DNA from: JBMDXK01 sp048594375
GTDB lineage: Bacteria; Pseudomonadota; Alphaproteobacteria; Rhizobiales; Methylopilaceae
DNA: 64,000 nt
Direction: 5' to 3'
Assembly (NCBI GenBank): GCA_048594375.1
Contig: JBMDXK010000005.1
Location: 33,784 to 97,783 of the forward strand
How positions within the stretch are numbered: the first letter of the stretch is position 1; each line of letters opens with the position of its first letter. Positions 1 through 8,735 of this stretch are shown one piece after another. The notes beneath the pieces are model-generated. The model did no database searches. It was not told where the DNA came from and was given only the letters and a program-made list of their open reading frames with translations. A program made the translations under genes and the position numbers.

Positions 1-99
1 CCCCCGCGCACGCTCAATAGCCACCGATTCTTCGCCAACATCACCAATTAAAGCGGCAAGGCCACGGCCTAAACGGGAACGGGGTGCTTCATCAGCCAT
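1..99 (-). CDS. parB: ParB, N-terminal fragment (cut by window edge)
   Basis: Only the first 33 codons are present; the gene runs off the left edge. The peptide starts MADEAPRSRLGRGLAALIGD, and the RLGRGLAALIGD segment is the conserved N-terminal box of chromosomal ParB/Spo0J that stimulates the ParA ATPase. ParB is a CTPase clamp that loads at parS sites and organises the origin region for segregation. The start is the ATG at 99. The gene lies directly downstream of parA on the same strand, the usual parAB order, and parS-like sites occur within the next 10 kb. Recognition rests on a short but distinctive motif plus context. Confidence 0.85.
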   Translation of the reverse strand, partial: MADEAPRSRLGRGLAALIGDVGEESVAIERARG

Positions 100-149
100 T
101 GTTCAACCTCTTATTATTGCATTTCCGAATCGAATAAAGCCGGCCTGTT

Positions 150-962
150 TCAGGCAGCTCGCAGCGCCTGTTCACGGCGAATAATTTCAGAAGCCAGCTT
201 AAGATAAGCCTGACTGCCGACACATTTTAAATCATAAAGCAGCACCGGCTTGCCATGGGATGGCGCTTCTGAAACCCGCACATTCCGCGGGATAACCGTT
301 TCATAAACTTTATCACCCAAAAACTCCCGCACATCCGCCATCACTTGTGCTGAAAGATTATTCCGCGCATCGTACATTGTTAACACAACGCCTTGGATGG
401 ACAAGACGGGATTAAGCGTTGTACGCACCTGCTCCACCGTCCGCAGCAGCTGCGACAAGCCTTCAAGAGCAAAAAACTCACACTGCAACGGCACCAGAAT
501 AGCATGTGCCGCTGAAAGCGAATTGATTGTCAGCAGGTTTAAAGAGGGTGGACAATCAATAAGAACATAGGTGTAAGGTTTTTCACCCATCCCGTCATTG
601 AGCGTCATCAATGCGTTGCGCAAGCGGTAAACGCGATCTTTTTCATGTGCAATCTCAAGCTCCACACCCAACAGATCCATGGTGGAAGGGGCAACATCCA
701 GACCCGGAACAGCAGCAGGAATAATGACATCCTGTAACGTTGCATCGCCAACCAGAACGTCATAGGTGGATGTTTTACGGCTTTTGCGATCAATCCCCAG
801 TCCGGTTGAAGCGTTTCCCTGCGGATCAAGATCAACCAGCAAAACGCGCTCACCAATAGCAGCCAGTGCTGTGCCAAGATTAATGGCGGTTGTGGTTTTA
901 CCCACTCCACCCTTTTGATTGGCTACAGAGAGCACCCGTGGGGTGCGGGGCAGTTCAGTCAT
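150..962 (-). CDS. parA: Chromosome-partitioning ATPase ParA
   Basis: ParA/Soj-type P-loop ATPase of 270 residues. The deviant Walker A box KGGVGKTT is at residues 17-24, Walker A' is the VDLDPQGNAST segment near residue 45, and the IDCPPS Walker B follows near residue 137. ParA forms an ATP-dependent gradient on the nucleoid along which ParB-parS complexes are moved, separating newly copied origins. The length is normal for the chromosomal type, which has no N-terminal helix-turn-helix extension. It sits 13 nt downstream of rsmG and 50 nt upstream of parB, consistent with the rsmG-parA-parB operon of alphaproteobacteria. Confidence 0.95.
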   Translation of the reverse strand: MTELPRTPRVLSVANQKGGVGKTTTAINLGTALAAIGERVLLVDLDPQGNASTGLGIDRKSRKTSTYDVLVGDATLQDVIIPAAVPGLDVAPSTMDLLGVELEIAHEKDRVYRLRNALMTLNDGMGEKPYTYVLIDCPPSLNLLTINSLSAAHAILVPLQCEFFALEGLSQLLRTVEQVRTTLNPVLSIQGVVLTMYDARNNLSAQVMADVREFLGDKVYETVIPRNVRVSEAPSHGKPVLLYDLKCVGSQAYLKLASEIIRREQALRAA

Positions 963-975
963 GTTACCTTACCTG

Positions 976-1614
976 CTATTCTTTAGGTTTGACATCTGCA
1001 AGTACAACAATACATGCGTCTGTGTCAGTGATGCTGGGTATCAAAGATACATCCATGTTCCAGTATTTCTGCGCTTCGGTCAATTCCTGTTGCGCATCTT
1101 TACCCTTTGGAAAAATTCCTACAGCGCCATTCTGAAAAGCAGGGTGCGCTAATTCCAGCAATTTAGCAAGGGGTGCAAGAGCCCGCGCGGAAACCACATC
1201 AACAGTTTTATTGCAATGTGTGAAAAACTTTTCTGCACGCTCCGTATGGACACTCACATTAAGCCCCATATGGCGGGCAGCCTCACGCAAAAACACGCAC
1301 TTGCGCAGATCACTTTCCACCAAATGCACGTGGCAGGATGGCACATCAGCACAGGAGGCAGCGACCACCAATCCCGGAAAGCCACCCCCTGAGCCAATAT
1401 CCACCCATTGCGTAGGCGAATCGATCAGCGCAGCAATCTGCAAGCTATCGGCAATGTGGCGCTCCCATATATAAGGCAGCGTTGTGGGCGATATCAGGTT
1501 GATGCTTTTTTGCCATTTCTGGACAAGCGAGACATACACCTCAAGGCGCTGAAACGTTTCATGTGAAACTTTAGGAAAAAGTTTTTGCAATTCAGAACGG
1601 CTATTAACAGACAT
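976..1614 (-). CDS. rsmG: 16S rRNA (guanine-N7) methyltransferase RsmG
   Basis: RsmG (GidB) methylates N7 of G527 in the 530 loop of 16S rRNA using S-adenosylmethionine. The 212-residue protein has the family SAM motif VDIGSGGGFPG near residues 71-81, followed by the acidic ESD segment of the second strand. It lies between mnmG (upstream) and parA (downstream) on the same strand, the classic gidA-gidB-parA order. A near-perfect parS site (1556-1569, 13 of 14 bases) lies within its first 20 codons and encodes the VSHET segment. Confidence 0.94.
   Translation of the reverse strand: MSVNSRSELQKLFPKVSHETFQRLEVYVSLVQKWQKSINLISPTTLPYIWERHIADSLQIAALIDSPTQWVDIGSGGGFPGLVVAASCADVPSCHVHLVESDLRKCVFLREAARHMGLNVSVHTERAEKFFTHCNKTVDVVSARALAPLAKLLELAHPAFQNGAVGIFPKGKDAQQELTEAQKYWNMDVSLIPSITDTDACIVVLADVKPKE
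1556..1569. promoter_or_regulatory. parS-like site inside rsmG
   Basis: GTTTCATGTGAAAC differs from the canonical parS GTTTCACGTGAAAC by one central base, so it is no longer perfectly symmetric at its middle. It is 0.6 kb from parA. Many functional parS sites in other bacteria carry one mismatch, so binding by ParB is plausible but not shown. Confidence 0.55.
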
Positions 1615-1725
1615 AATACAACGATCCTGCGCTGCGTCACAAATAACCCGAACCCAGCACTTTCAAGATAAAATCTTTAAATAAGAAAAGACATGTATAA
1701 AACAGACAGCAAAACCTGAAGCGAC

Positions 1726-3594
1726 TTAAGCGCTGGCTTTAACATTCGCCTGACGGCGCGAATGCGCAACCAAAAGCGTCAGCGCAGCAGGTGTCATTCC
1801 TTCAATGCGTCCCGCCTGCCCCACGGTACGCGGACGAATCGATTTTAATTTTTCGCGCAATTCATTTGAGAGCCCTGCAATGCCATCATAATTGATGCTT
1901 TCCGGAACAACAAAAGATTCATCCCGGCGGTACGCTTCAATATCATCCCGCTGCCGATTCAAATACACCGCATAGCTCGCATCAATGCCCACCTGATTGC
2001 GCACCGCAGGTTCGTGTTGTTCAAGCTCTGGCCAGACCTTTATCAGATCATCAAAGGTAATCGTAGGATAGGCAAGCAAATCAAAGGCGCTGCGGCGCAC
2101 ACCATCTTGATTGAGTTTAATCCCAACTTTTTCAGCTTCAGTGGGCGTCAAACTCAATGCCTTCAACGTATTTTCCAATGCTTTGAGCTTCGCAGATTTA
2201 GCCCGCCATGCTGCTTTGCGCACAGAACCGACACAGCCTATTGCAATGCCTTTTTCTGTTAAACGTTGGTCAGCATTATCAGCACGCAAGGACAGGCGAT
2301 ATTCTGCCCGTGAGGTAAACATGCGGTAAGGCTCACGCACACCCTTTGTAATCAGGTCATCGACCATGACGCCAATATAACTTTCAGCCCGATCAAATAG
2401 GACAGCTTCTTTTCCGCCCGCAAGAGCCGCAGCATTGAGCCCTGCCACAAGACCTTGCGCACCCGCTTCTTCATATCCGGTAGTACCATTGATTTGCCCG
2501 GCCAAAAACAAACCTGCGAGCAGCTTGGTTTCCAGCGTCGCTTTCAAACCTGTGGGATCGAGAAAGTCATATTCAATCGCATAGCCAGGTTTCAACACAC
2601 GCACATCTTCCAGCCCTGGAATGCTGCGCAGAAAAGCAAGCTGTACATCTTCTGGCAATGATGTTGAAATTCCGTTTGGATAGACCGTATCCACATCCAG
2701 ACCTTCTGGCTCCAGAAATATCTGATGGCTGTCGCGGTCTGCAAAGCGAACCACTTTATCTTCTATCGAGGGACAATAGCGAGGGCCACGGCCTTGTATG
2801 TCACCCGAATACATCGGCGCACGATGCATATTCGCCTGAATGATAGCATGAGTTTGTGCCGTCGTGCGGGTAATGAAACATTTGATTTGCGGCGTAGCAA
2901 TAGCTTCGGTCAAATAGGAAAACGGCTCCGGCATATCATCACCAGGCTGCTCTTCCAATTTATCCCAATGAATTGTAGTGCCGTCCAATCGTGCCGGTGT
3001 GCCGGTTTTCAATCGCCCCAATGCAAATCCAAGATTGGTCAATCGTGCTGACAATTTTGTCACCGGCTGTTCGCCCATGCGGCCAGCAGGAATTTTAACT
3101 TCGCCGATGTGAATAAGCCCGTTAAGAAAAGTGCCTGTTGTCAAAACAACGCAGGCGCACCGGAAAGAGCGCCCATCTTCTATTGTAACACCTGCGATTC
3201 GATTGTTCTCAACAATAAGATCTTCTGCGGAGCCTTCTATAACCGTCAGGTTAGGTTGTTCTTGCACCAGCTTTTGCATGGCAGCAGCATAAAGCTTACG
3301 GTCAGCCTGCGCCCTTGGTCCCCAGACCGCAGGCCCTTTCCGCTTGTTCAGCATCCGAAACTGGATACCGCCCTGGTCAATCGCACGCCCCATGACACCA
3401 TCCATGGCATCAATTTCGCGCACCAGATGCCCCTTGCCCACACCACCAATTGCAGGGTTACAGGACATTGCACCAACGGTATCAAAACTGTGTGTAACCA
3501 GAGCCGTACGCGCACCCATCCGCGCGGCCGCTGTAGCGGCCTCGCATCCGGCATGGCCGCCACCTACAACAATCACATCAAATGCGTTTTCCAT
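1726..3594 (-). CDS. mnmG: tRNA uridine-5-carboxymethylaminomethyl modification enzyme MnmG
   Basis: MnmG (GidA) is the FAD-binding partner of MnmE; the complex installs carboxymethylaminomethyl on the wobble uridine of several tRNAs. The 622-residue length is normal. The FAD-binding GGGHAGCEAA motif is at residues 11-20, with the second signature GTFLNGLIHIG near 154-164 and the conserved GYEEAGAQGLVAG segment near residue 370. The C-terminal helical MnmE-binding domain is complete. It lies 159 nt downstream of mnmE and 111 nt upstream of rsmG on the same strand, so enzyme and partner are co-directional. Confidence 0.96.
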   Translation of the reverse strand: MENAFDVIVVGGGHAGCEAATAAARMGARTALVTHSFDTVGAMSCNPAIGGVGKGHLVREIDAMDGVMGRAIDQGGIQFRMLNKRKGPAVWGPRAQADRKLYAAAMQKLVQEQPNLTVIEGSAEDLIVENNRIAGVTIEDGRSFRCACVVLTTGTFLNGLIHIGEVKIPAGRMGEQPVTKLSARLTNLGFALGRLKTGTPARLDGTTIHWDKLEEQPGDDMPEPFSYLTEAIATPQIKCFITRTTAQTHAIIQANMHRAPMYSGDIQGRGPRYCPSIEDKVVRFADRDSHQIFLEPEGLDVDTVYPNGISTSLPEDVQLAFLRSIPGLEDVRVLKPGYAIEYDFLDPTGLKATLETKLLAGLFLAGQINGTTGYEEAGAQGLVAGLNAAALAGGKEAVLFDRAESYIGVMVDDLITKGVREPYRMFTSRAEYRLSLRADNADQRLTEKGIAIGCVGSVRKAAWRAKSAKLKALENTLKALSLTPTEAEKVGIKLNQDGVRRSAFDLLAYPTITFDDLIKVWPELEQHEPAVRNQVGIDASYAVYLNRQRDDIEAYRRDESFVVPESINYDGIAGLSNELREKLKSIRPRTVGQAGRIEGMTPAALTLLVAHSRRQANVKASA

Positions 3595-3753
3595 GCCATT
3601 CGCTCCGCCATCATCTTTTTACAAAAGCAAGAAAGAATGCCATTTTATGCTTTCAACATAGCAAACAATCTATCTTGTCTTTACAGCTACACATACGCGA
3701 ATTAGAGGCTATATTCCAGAAAAATAAGATGACCTCTTTATTCTTTTGATCTC

Positions 3754-5118
3754 CTATTTTCCAATACAAAAGGAGGAAAATATTTCGCCCAGCACTTCTT
3801 CTGCATCCACCCTGCCCGATATACGGCTTAGAATGCGCGTTGCAAGCCATAAGTCTTCTGCCAGAAGCTCACGCGGCAAATGAGAATAATTGGCGATGCT
3901 TTGTTCTAAAACCGAGTGCAACTGCTGTAAAATTACACGATGCCGCTCACGGGTAATTAATGGTTCCTGATCCGATTCAAATTCTTCGCGAACCCATTGC
4001 GTTAACTGATCCAATAAATCCACAACGCCATCGCCCTGCTTTGCGGAAATAAAACAAATTTTTTCAGCTTGGGAAAAAGCGAAAAGCTTTTCACGTGAAA
4101 CATGCGCATCCGAATCGAAAATATCAGCCTTATTGAGTATCACCCAAAAGCGCTTTGTTTTGAGCATATCGGGAATCTCAGGCATCACGTTTGCACTGCT
4201 ATCAATCATCCATAAAACCAGATCAGACTTTTCAAGCCAATCCTGCGCAATACGCACGCCTTGTTTTTCGATAGCATCTTCTGTTTCACGTATCCCCGCC
4301 GTATCCACCATCGTTACGGGATAACCTTCAAGATCCAGATTAACTTCCAATGCATCCCGCGTGGTTCCGGGTATATCGGAAACGATTGCTACGGAGCGCT
4401 GCGCAACACGATTTAAAAAGGAAGACTTTCCGGCATTGGGCAATCCAGCAATGGCAACAATAGCGCCACTGCGCAAGCGTTCACCGCGATTTTGGTCATT
4501 TAACAACTGTCCACTTTCGTGATGCACTTGCTGCACCAGATGGAATACTTCAGGATTTAATTCTTGCGGTACTTCATCTTCCTCTGGAAAATCGATTTCC
4601 GCTTCCACCCAGGCCAAAGCGCGCAATAAATGGCCACGCCATTGTTCTGCATGATTACTTAAAAGAGCATCTAACCCGCGAACAGCCTGCCGCCTTTGCG
4701 CTTCTGTCTCCGCATCAATGAGATCTGCCAAAGCTTCTACTTCCACCAGATCCATTTTGTTGGCTTCAAAAGCACGACGCGAAAACTCACCTGCTTCCGC
4801 TAATCGTGTGTTTGGAAAAGTCGCTAAAGCATGGAGAAGACGCTTCACCACAGCGCGGCCACCATGAACTTGAAATTCTAAAACATGCTCGCCAGTAAAA
4901 GAATGCGGCGCATTAAAAAAAAGAACAAGCGCGCGATCAATAACGCTTTTATCTTCAGGGTGGCGAATAACCAAAAGCTGCGCTTTGCGTGGTTGAATAT
5001 CTTTATCCAGCATGGCGGAAATAATTTCAGGAACACGATTTCCAGAAACACGGATTACAGCAACCCCGGCTTTTCCATATCCTGATGAAAGCGCATAAAC
5101 AGTATCCGTTGATCGCAT
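3754..5118 (-). CDS. mnmE: tRNA modification GTPase MnmE
   Basis: MnmE (TrmE) is the GTPase partner of MnmG. The order is an N-terminal tetrahydrofolate-binding domain (start MRSTDTVYALSS), a central helical region, then the inserted G domain with P-loop GLPNAGKSS, DTAGI and NKAD boxes. The invariant C-terminal CIGK motif, whose cysteine is essential in the family, ends the protein. The 454-residue length is typical. A parS-like site is embedded in the G domain coding region and encodes VSREK. The gene is preceded by a 45-bp palindromic repeat (5137-5181). Confidence 0.96.
   Translation of the reverse strand: MRSTDTVYALSSGYGKAGVAVIRVSGNRVPEIISAMLDKDIQPRKAQLLVIRHPEDKSVIDRALVLFFNAPHSFTGEHVLEFQVHGGRAVVKRLLHALATFPNTRLAEAGEFSRRAFEANKMDLVEVEALADLIDAETEAQRRQAVRGLDALLSNHAEQWRGHLLRALAWVEAEIDFPEEDEVPQELNPEVFHLVQQVHHESGQLLNDQNRGERLRSGAIVAIAGLPNAGKSSFLNRVAQRSVAIVSDIPGTTRDALEVNLDLEGYPVTMVDTAGIRETEDAIEKQGVRIAQDWLEKSDLVLWMIDSSANVMPEIPDMLKTKRFWVILNKADIFDSDAHVSREKLFAFSQAEKICFISAKQGDGVVDLLDQLTQWVREEFESDQEPLITRERHRVILQQLHSVLEQSIANYSHLPRELLAEDLWLATRILSRISGRVDAEEVLGEIFSSFCIGK
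4088..4101. promoter_or_regulatory. parS-like site inside mnmE
   Basis: TTTTCACGTGAAAC matches the 14-bp parS core at 13 positions, with only the first base changed and the palindromic centre intact. It is read in the gene as VSREK, the same peptide signature produced by the parS copies in rsmG and maf. Functional status is inferred from proximity to parAB and oriC. Confidence 0.6.
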
Positions 5119-5136
5119 ATATCTAACCTTTTACAC

Positions 5137-5181
5137 TTATAGTCTGAAACCTATAAAATGATTGTATGTTTCAGGCTATAA
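5137..5181 (+). repeat. 45-bp palindromic intergenic repeat, family A, copy 1
   Basis: Arms TTATAGTCTGAAAC and GTTTCAGGCTATAA are inverted with one non-canonical pair, around a conserved asymmetric 17-nt core beginning CTATAAAATGATT. It lies between mnmE and rho, upstream of mnmE. Copies at 11266, 17992, 27373, 43717 and 43865 share arm and core sequence. Confidence 0.8.
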
Positions 5182-5290
5182 TTTTTTGTTTTATTGCAAT
5201 GTTTTTAGCTGTGCTGGCCGCTCGCTCCCTTAAGACGATCATCTTTTTGGAACCCGGCTATATTAATATATTATACCGTATATGAATCAA

Positions 5291-5320
5291 ATACCCCCGT
5301 TTCACGTGAAACAGGGGTAT
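5291..5320 (-). terminator. Hairpin with parS as its core, downstream of rho
   Basis: A 30-nt near-perfect palindrome has outer arms ATACCCC and GGGGTAT and the full parS core in the middle, with only one non-pairing position. It lies 27 nt past the rho stop codon, so in rho mRNA it forms a strong stem followed by a short T-containing run (TTTGATTC). It may therefore act as a weak terminator or 3' stabiliser of rho mRNA while also being the best intergenic parS. The terminator role is inferred. Confidence 0.5.
5299..5312. promoter_or_regulatory. Perfect parS site between rho and mnmE
   Basis: GTTTCACGTGAAAC is identical to the widely conserved parS core (14 of 14) and is followed by A, matching the 16-bp consensus on that side. 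It is the only exact copy that lies outside a coding region, 3.1 kb left of oriC and 4.3 kb from parA, so it is the strongest candidate for the main ParB loading site here. Confidence 0.85.
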
Positions 5321-5346
5321 CGTTTTCGTAGCCGAATCTTTAAGTC

Positions 5347-6612
5347 TTAGGTGTTCATAGAGTCAAAGAATTCGCTGTTTGCTTTTGTTTGGCGCAACTT
5401 ATCCAGCAAAAATTCAATCGCATCCACCGTTCCCATTGGATTGAGAATACGCCGTAATACAAACATCTTTTTAAGAACATCAGCTGGAACCAGAAGATCT
5501 TCTTTGCGGGTACCGGAACGACTAATATCCATGGCAGGGAAATTGCGTTTATCAGCAACCTTTCGGTCTAGAATCAATTCGCAGTTACCAGTACCTTTGA
5601 ATTCCTCAAAGATAACCTCATCCATACGACTGCCGGTATCCACCAAAGCGGTTGCGATAATGCTGAGTGAACCACCTTCTTCAATATTTCGTGCAGCACC
5701 GAAGAAGCGTTTAGGACGCTGCAAAGCATTGGCATCCACACCGCCTGTAAGCACCTTGCCAGAAGAAGGAACCACCGTATTATACGCGCGTCCCAAGCGG
5801 GTGATGGAGTCAAGCAATATCACCACATCGCGCCCGTGTTCTACCAGGCGTTTTGCTTTCTCTATAACCATTTCTGCAACTTGCACATGTCGTACAGCGG
5901 GTTCATCAAAGGTTGAAGAGATAACTTCACCTTTTACAGAACGTTGCATGTCAGTTACTTCTTCAGGACGTTCATCAATGAGCAAGACAATCAGATAGCA
6001 TTCAGGATGATTGGTGGTGATAGAATGCGCAATATTTTGCAGTAATACGGTTTTACCTGTACGCGGCGGCGCAACAATCAAAGCACGCTGGCCTTTACCG
6101 AGCGGAGCAACAAGATCAATCACGCGGCCTGAAAGATCCTTACGGGTAGGATCTTCAATTTCCATCCGCAAACGATCCGTAGGATAGAGCGGCGTCAAAT
6201 TGTCAAAATGGACTTTGTGATTGGCTTTATCGGGATCTTCAAAGTTGATGCTGTTCACTTTAAGCAGAGCAAAATAGCGTTCACCCTCTTTTGGGCTTCT
6301 AATTTCGCCTTCAACAGTATCACCGGTGCGCAGTGAAAAGCGGCGCACTTGCGAAGGTGAAATATAAATGTCATCAGGTCCTGGAAGATAATTGGCATCG
6401 GGAGAACGTAGAAAACCGAAACCATCCTGAAGAACTTCAACAACACCTGTTCCGATGATCTCATAATCCTGGGATGCAAGTTTTTTCAAAATTGCGAAAA
6501 GCAGCTCTTGTTTGCGCAGGATGCTGGCGTTCTCAATTTCAAGTTCTTCTGCAAGGGTTAAGAGCTCGGTGGGGGTCTTTTTTTTAAGGTCGTATAGCTT
6601 GATCTCCGACAT
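5347..6612 (-). CDS. rho: Transcription termination factor Rho
   Basis: Rho is the hexameric RNA helicase that ends many transcripts. The 421-residue protein has the N-terminal helical Rho domain, the cold-shock-like primary RNA-binding site (GFGFLRS near residues 64-70), the P-loop APPRTGKT at 181-188, and the Walker B LLDSITRLGRAYN segment with the Q/R-loop regions beyond. Length matches compact alphaproteobacterial Rho, without the extra basic insertions of actinobacterial forms. It is transcribed away from hemJ, whose terminator lies 170 nt upstream, so rho probably has its own promoter. A parS-containing hairpin follows its stop codon. Confidence 0.97.
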   Translation of the reverse strand: MSEIKLYDLKKKTPTELLTLAEELEIENASILRKQELLFAILKKLASQDYEIIGTGVVEVLQDGFGFLRSPDANYLPGPDDIYISPSQVRRFSLRTGDTVEGEIRSPKEGERYFALLKVNSINFEDPDKANHKVHFDNLTPLYPTDRLRMEIEDPTRKDLSGRVIDLVAPLGKGQRALIVAPPRTGKTVLLQNIAHSITTNHPECYLIVLLIDERPEEVTDMQRSVKGEVISSTFDEPAVRHVQVAEMVIEKAKRLVEHGRDVVILLDSITRLGRAYNTVVPSSGKVLTGGVDANALQRPKRFFGAARNIEEGGSLSIIATALVDTGSRMDEVIFEEFKGTGNCELILDRKVADKRNFPAMDISRSGTRKEDLLVPADVLKKMFVLRRILNPMGTVDAIEFLLDKLRQTKANSEFFDSMNT

Positions 6613-6782
6613 GGAAACCTTCTCAAATAATATATTCTGGAAATGCCAGATATGTGGAGGGAGGGGAAAAAGAAAGGAAAAGAAATAACGGGGAATGTGG
6701 TAATTCAGTCAAAATTCTGGGAGAACCTGCAATGAATAATCGCCGTAGCATCCTGGATGCACTGTTAATATACGCTTGTTAT

Positions 6783-6817
6783 AAAAAAACGGCAAGTGCT
6801 TTTTCAAACACCTGCCG
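6783..6817 (-). terminator. Rho-independent terminator after hemJ
   Basis: On the minus strand the stem CGGCAGGTG pairs with CACTTGCCG (one G-U pair, 10-nt loop) and is followed at once by a run of seven T. It lies 35 nt past the hemJ stop and marks the end of the hemE-hemJ transcript. Confidence 0.85.
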
Positions 6818-6851
6818 CAAGCTCACGCTGAAATTAAGACAAGAAGAAAAC

Positions 6852-7274
6852 TCAAAAAGGTTTTACCACCACAAATATGACTATGCCAATCATAAGGACT
6901 GTTGGCACTTCATTAGCGAAACGAAAATAACGGCTGTCATGAACATTTTTATCCTGTGCAAATTTCTTCACCTGCACAGCACACCAACCATGAAACCCGG
7001 AAAGGATCAAAACCAGAGCAAGTTTTCCATGCATCCAGCCCTGGCTCATCCAGCCACCAGTCATCATTAAATAAACACCTGCACCCCAAGAAACCAGCAT
7101 CGCCGGGGTCATAATAAAGCGCAACAAACGCCGTTCCATGATTTTGAAGGTTTCAGATTGCCTGGAACCTTTTTCACTCTCTGCATGGTAAACAAAGAGC
7201 CGCGGAAGATAGAGAGAACCGGCCATCCATGCGATAATCGCAATAATATGCAGCGCCTTTATCCATTCATACAT
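6852..7274 (-). CDS. hemJ: Protoporphyrinogen IX oxidase HemJ
   Basis: HemJ is the membrane protein that oxidises protoporphyrinogen IX to protoporphyrin IX in bacteria lacking HemG or HemY. This 140-residue protein has about four hydrophobic segments, the family N-terminus with a histidine at residue 9 (KALHIIAIIAWMAG), the LYLPRLFVYHAE segment, and the WMHGKL segment carrying a conserved lysine. It follows hemE by 67 nt on the same strand, so two late haem steps are paired, and a strong terminator follows. The assignment relies on family motifs and context, with no competing family in mind. Confidence 0.92.
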   Translation of the reverse strand: MYEWIKALHIIAIIAWMAGSLYLPRLFVYHAESEKGSRQSETFKIMERRLLRFIMTPAMLVSWGAGVYLMMTGGWMSQGWMHGKLALVLILSGFHGWCAVQVKKFAQDKNVHDSRYFRFANEVPTVLMIGIVIFVVVKPF

Positions 7275-7341
7275 TTTTAATCCTATTTGTTAATCAATCG
7301 CTATCGTAATGAACGTTCAATTTCCGATAATTAAAGAGATT

Positions 7342-8388
7342 TTATGATAAATTCCGAACCCGTTTCACAAGCTGTTCAACATGCGCAACGGGCGTTTCTT
7401 TACGAATGCCATGCCCAAGATTGAATATAAAGGGTCTGCCGGAGAACCCGTTAATGATTGTATCAACAGCTTTATCCAGAGCTTTACCGCCTGCAATTAA
7501 AGCCATAGGATCAAGATTTCCCTGCAATACACAGGTTTTTTCTATATACCGATTAAGCGTTAGAGGATCTTCAATTGTATCGACCCCGATGCAAACATTC
7601 TTCACCGCCTCGGCAAAGCGTATAATTTTTGTGCCGCAGGCTCTAGGAAAACAGATGATGGGAATATTCGGATAGTGCTCCCGTACGCCGTTAACAATTT
7701 TCAGTGTAGGCTCAATGCACCAGCGCTCAAATTGTTCAGGGGGCAATTCGCCTCCCCAGCTGTCAAAAATTTGAACCACTTCAGCACCGGCTTTAATTTG
7801 TCCAACAAGATGCTGCACCAGAAAATGCGTGAGTTTTTCAATCAGCAATGAAAAATTATCAGGATTCCGGTAAGCCCACCTTTTTGCTGCGCCGTGATCT
7901 GCCGATCCTTTTCCTTCTGCAATATACGTTGCAAGCGTCCAGGGAGCCCCCACAAAGCCAATCAGCGTTGTTTCTGGGAAATCCTGCGTTAAAACTTTTT
8001 TAACCTCTCTCAGCGCCTCATAAACAGGATTGATGAATCGCGGGTCCATTTCATCCTTCAATCCGTTTACAACACTCGTTTCATCAAGTGTCTGCAAGTG
8101 GGGGCCTTCGCCTTCACGAAATTCAAGGTGCAATCCAAGAGCGTGAGGAACCACAAGAATATCTGAAAAGATAATAGCCGCATCAAAATTGAAGCGCCGC
8201 AGAGGCTGGAGTGTGACTTCCGCTGAAAATTCAGCATTATAACAAAGATCAAGAAACGATCCTGCGGTTGATCGAAGTTGTCTGTATTCTGGCAAATAGC
8301 GTCCAGCCTGGCGCATCATCCAAAGGGGAGGCCTCTGGAGAACATTCCCTCTGAGTGTTTGCAGGAGAGGTTTACCGTCATCCCTCAT
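7342..8388 (-). CDS. hemE: Uroporphyrinogen decarboxylase HemE
   Basis: HemE removes four carboxyl groups from uroporphyrinogen III to give coproporphyrinogen III. The 348-residue protein carries the N-terminal PLWMMRQAGRYLPEYR signature with the substrate-binding arginine, the IIFSDILVVPHALG segment with the catalytic aspartate, and the conserved GFVGAPWTLATY motif. Its start abuts the replication origin, as in Caulobacter and Rickettsia. A CtrA box (8392-8406) overlaps its ribosome-binding region, so expression may be tied to the cell cycle. Confidence 0.97.
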   Translation of the reverse strand: MRDDGKPLLQTLRGNVLQRPPLWMMRQAGRYLPEYRQLRSTAGSFLDLCYNAEFSAEVTLQPLRRFNFDAAIIFSDILVVPHALGLHLEFREGEGPHLQTLDETSVVNGLKDEMDPRFINPVYEALREVKKVLTQDFPETTLIGFVGAPWTLATYIAEGKGSADHGAAKRWAYRNPDNFSLLIEKLTHFLVQHLVGQIKAGAEVVQIFDSWGGELPPEQFERWCIEPTLKIVNGVREHYPNIPIICFPRACGTKIIRFAEAVKNVCIGVDTIEDPLTLNRYIEKTCVLQGNLDPMALIAGGKALDKAVDTIINGFSGRPFIFNLGHGIRKETPVAHVEQLVKRVRNLS

Positions 8389-8391
8389 GAA

Positions 8392-8406
8392 TTAATCCTT
8401 TCTTAA
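8392..8406. promoter_or_regulatory. CtrA box 1, overlapping the hemE leader
   Basis: Exact TTAA-TCCTTTC-TTAA, starting 4 bp upstream of the hemE start codon and overlapping its AAGGA ribosome-binding sequence. Both origin control and hemE repression are possible. Confidence 0.7.
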
Positions 8407-8506
8407 TAATTTCTTAGATTTTTATATTCTGTTTTTATTAGTCTGTGCATATCAGGAGTTCATGCAAAAGCATACGCTTTTCAACAGCCAACCCAGAAAT
8501 AAAAAG

Positions 8507-8521
8507 TTAAATTTTTCTTAA
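8507..8521. promoter_or_regulatory. CtrA box 2 in oriC
   Basis: Exact TTAA-ATTTTTC-TTAA. Phosphorylated CtrA binds this pattern in Caulobacter and blocks replication start. Confidence 0.7.
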
Positions 8522-8547
8522 TTCATAAAAACGTTTTTTTGAGGTTT

Positions 8548-8562
8548 TTAAGGGTTTTTTAA
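8548..8562. promoter_or_regulatory. CtrA box 3 in oriC
   Basis: Exact TTAA-GGGTTTT-TTAA, 27 bp beyond box 2 and 6 bp before box 4. Confidence 0.7.
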
Positions 8563-8568
8563 TCGTTC

Positions 8569-8583
8569 TTAAAATTTTCTTAA
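8569..8583. promoter_or_regulatory. CtrA box 4 in oriC
   Basis: Exact TTAA-AATTTTC-TTAA, followed 6 bp later by another TTAA half-site. Boxes 3 and 4 form a closely packed array spaced about two helical turns apart. Confidence 0.7.
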
Positions 8584-8735
8584 ATTTCCTTAATTCACGT
8601 ATTTCACATTTCCATTTTAGTGCATCAACAATTGACGTTGTCTGTGCATATTTTTGGAGCTTACCCACAGTCTCATTCCATATCCGATTCAAACCGATAA
8701 CTTATCCACTCTTTCACACAGGTCTTGGTGACGGG

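Noticed and set aside
8507..8692. 61-codon minus-strand frame in the hemE-maf gap
   Set aside because: It consists of Lys/Leu/Phe-rich translation of AT-rich origin DNA covering CtrA and DnaA boxes; no ribosome-binding site or family resemblance.
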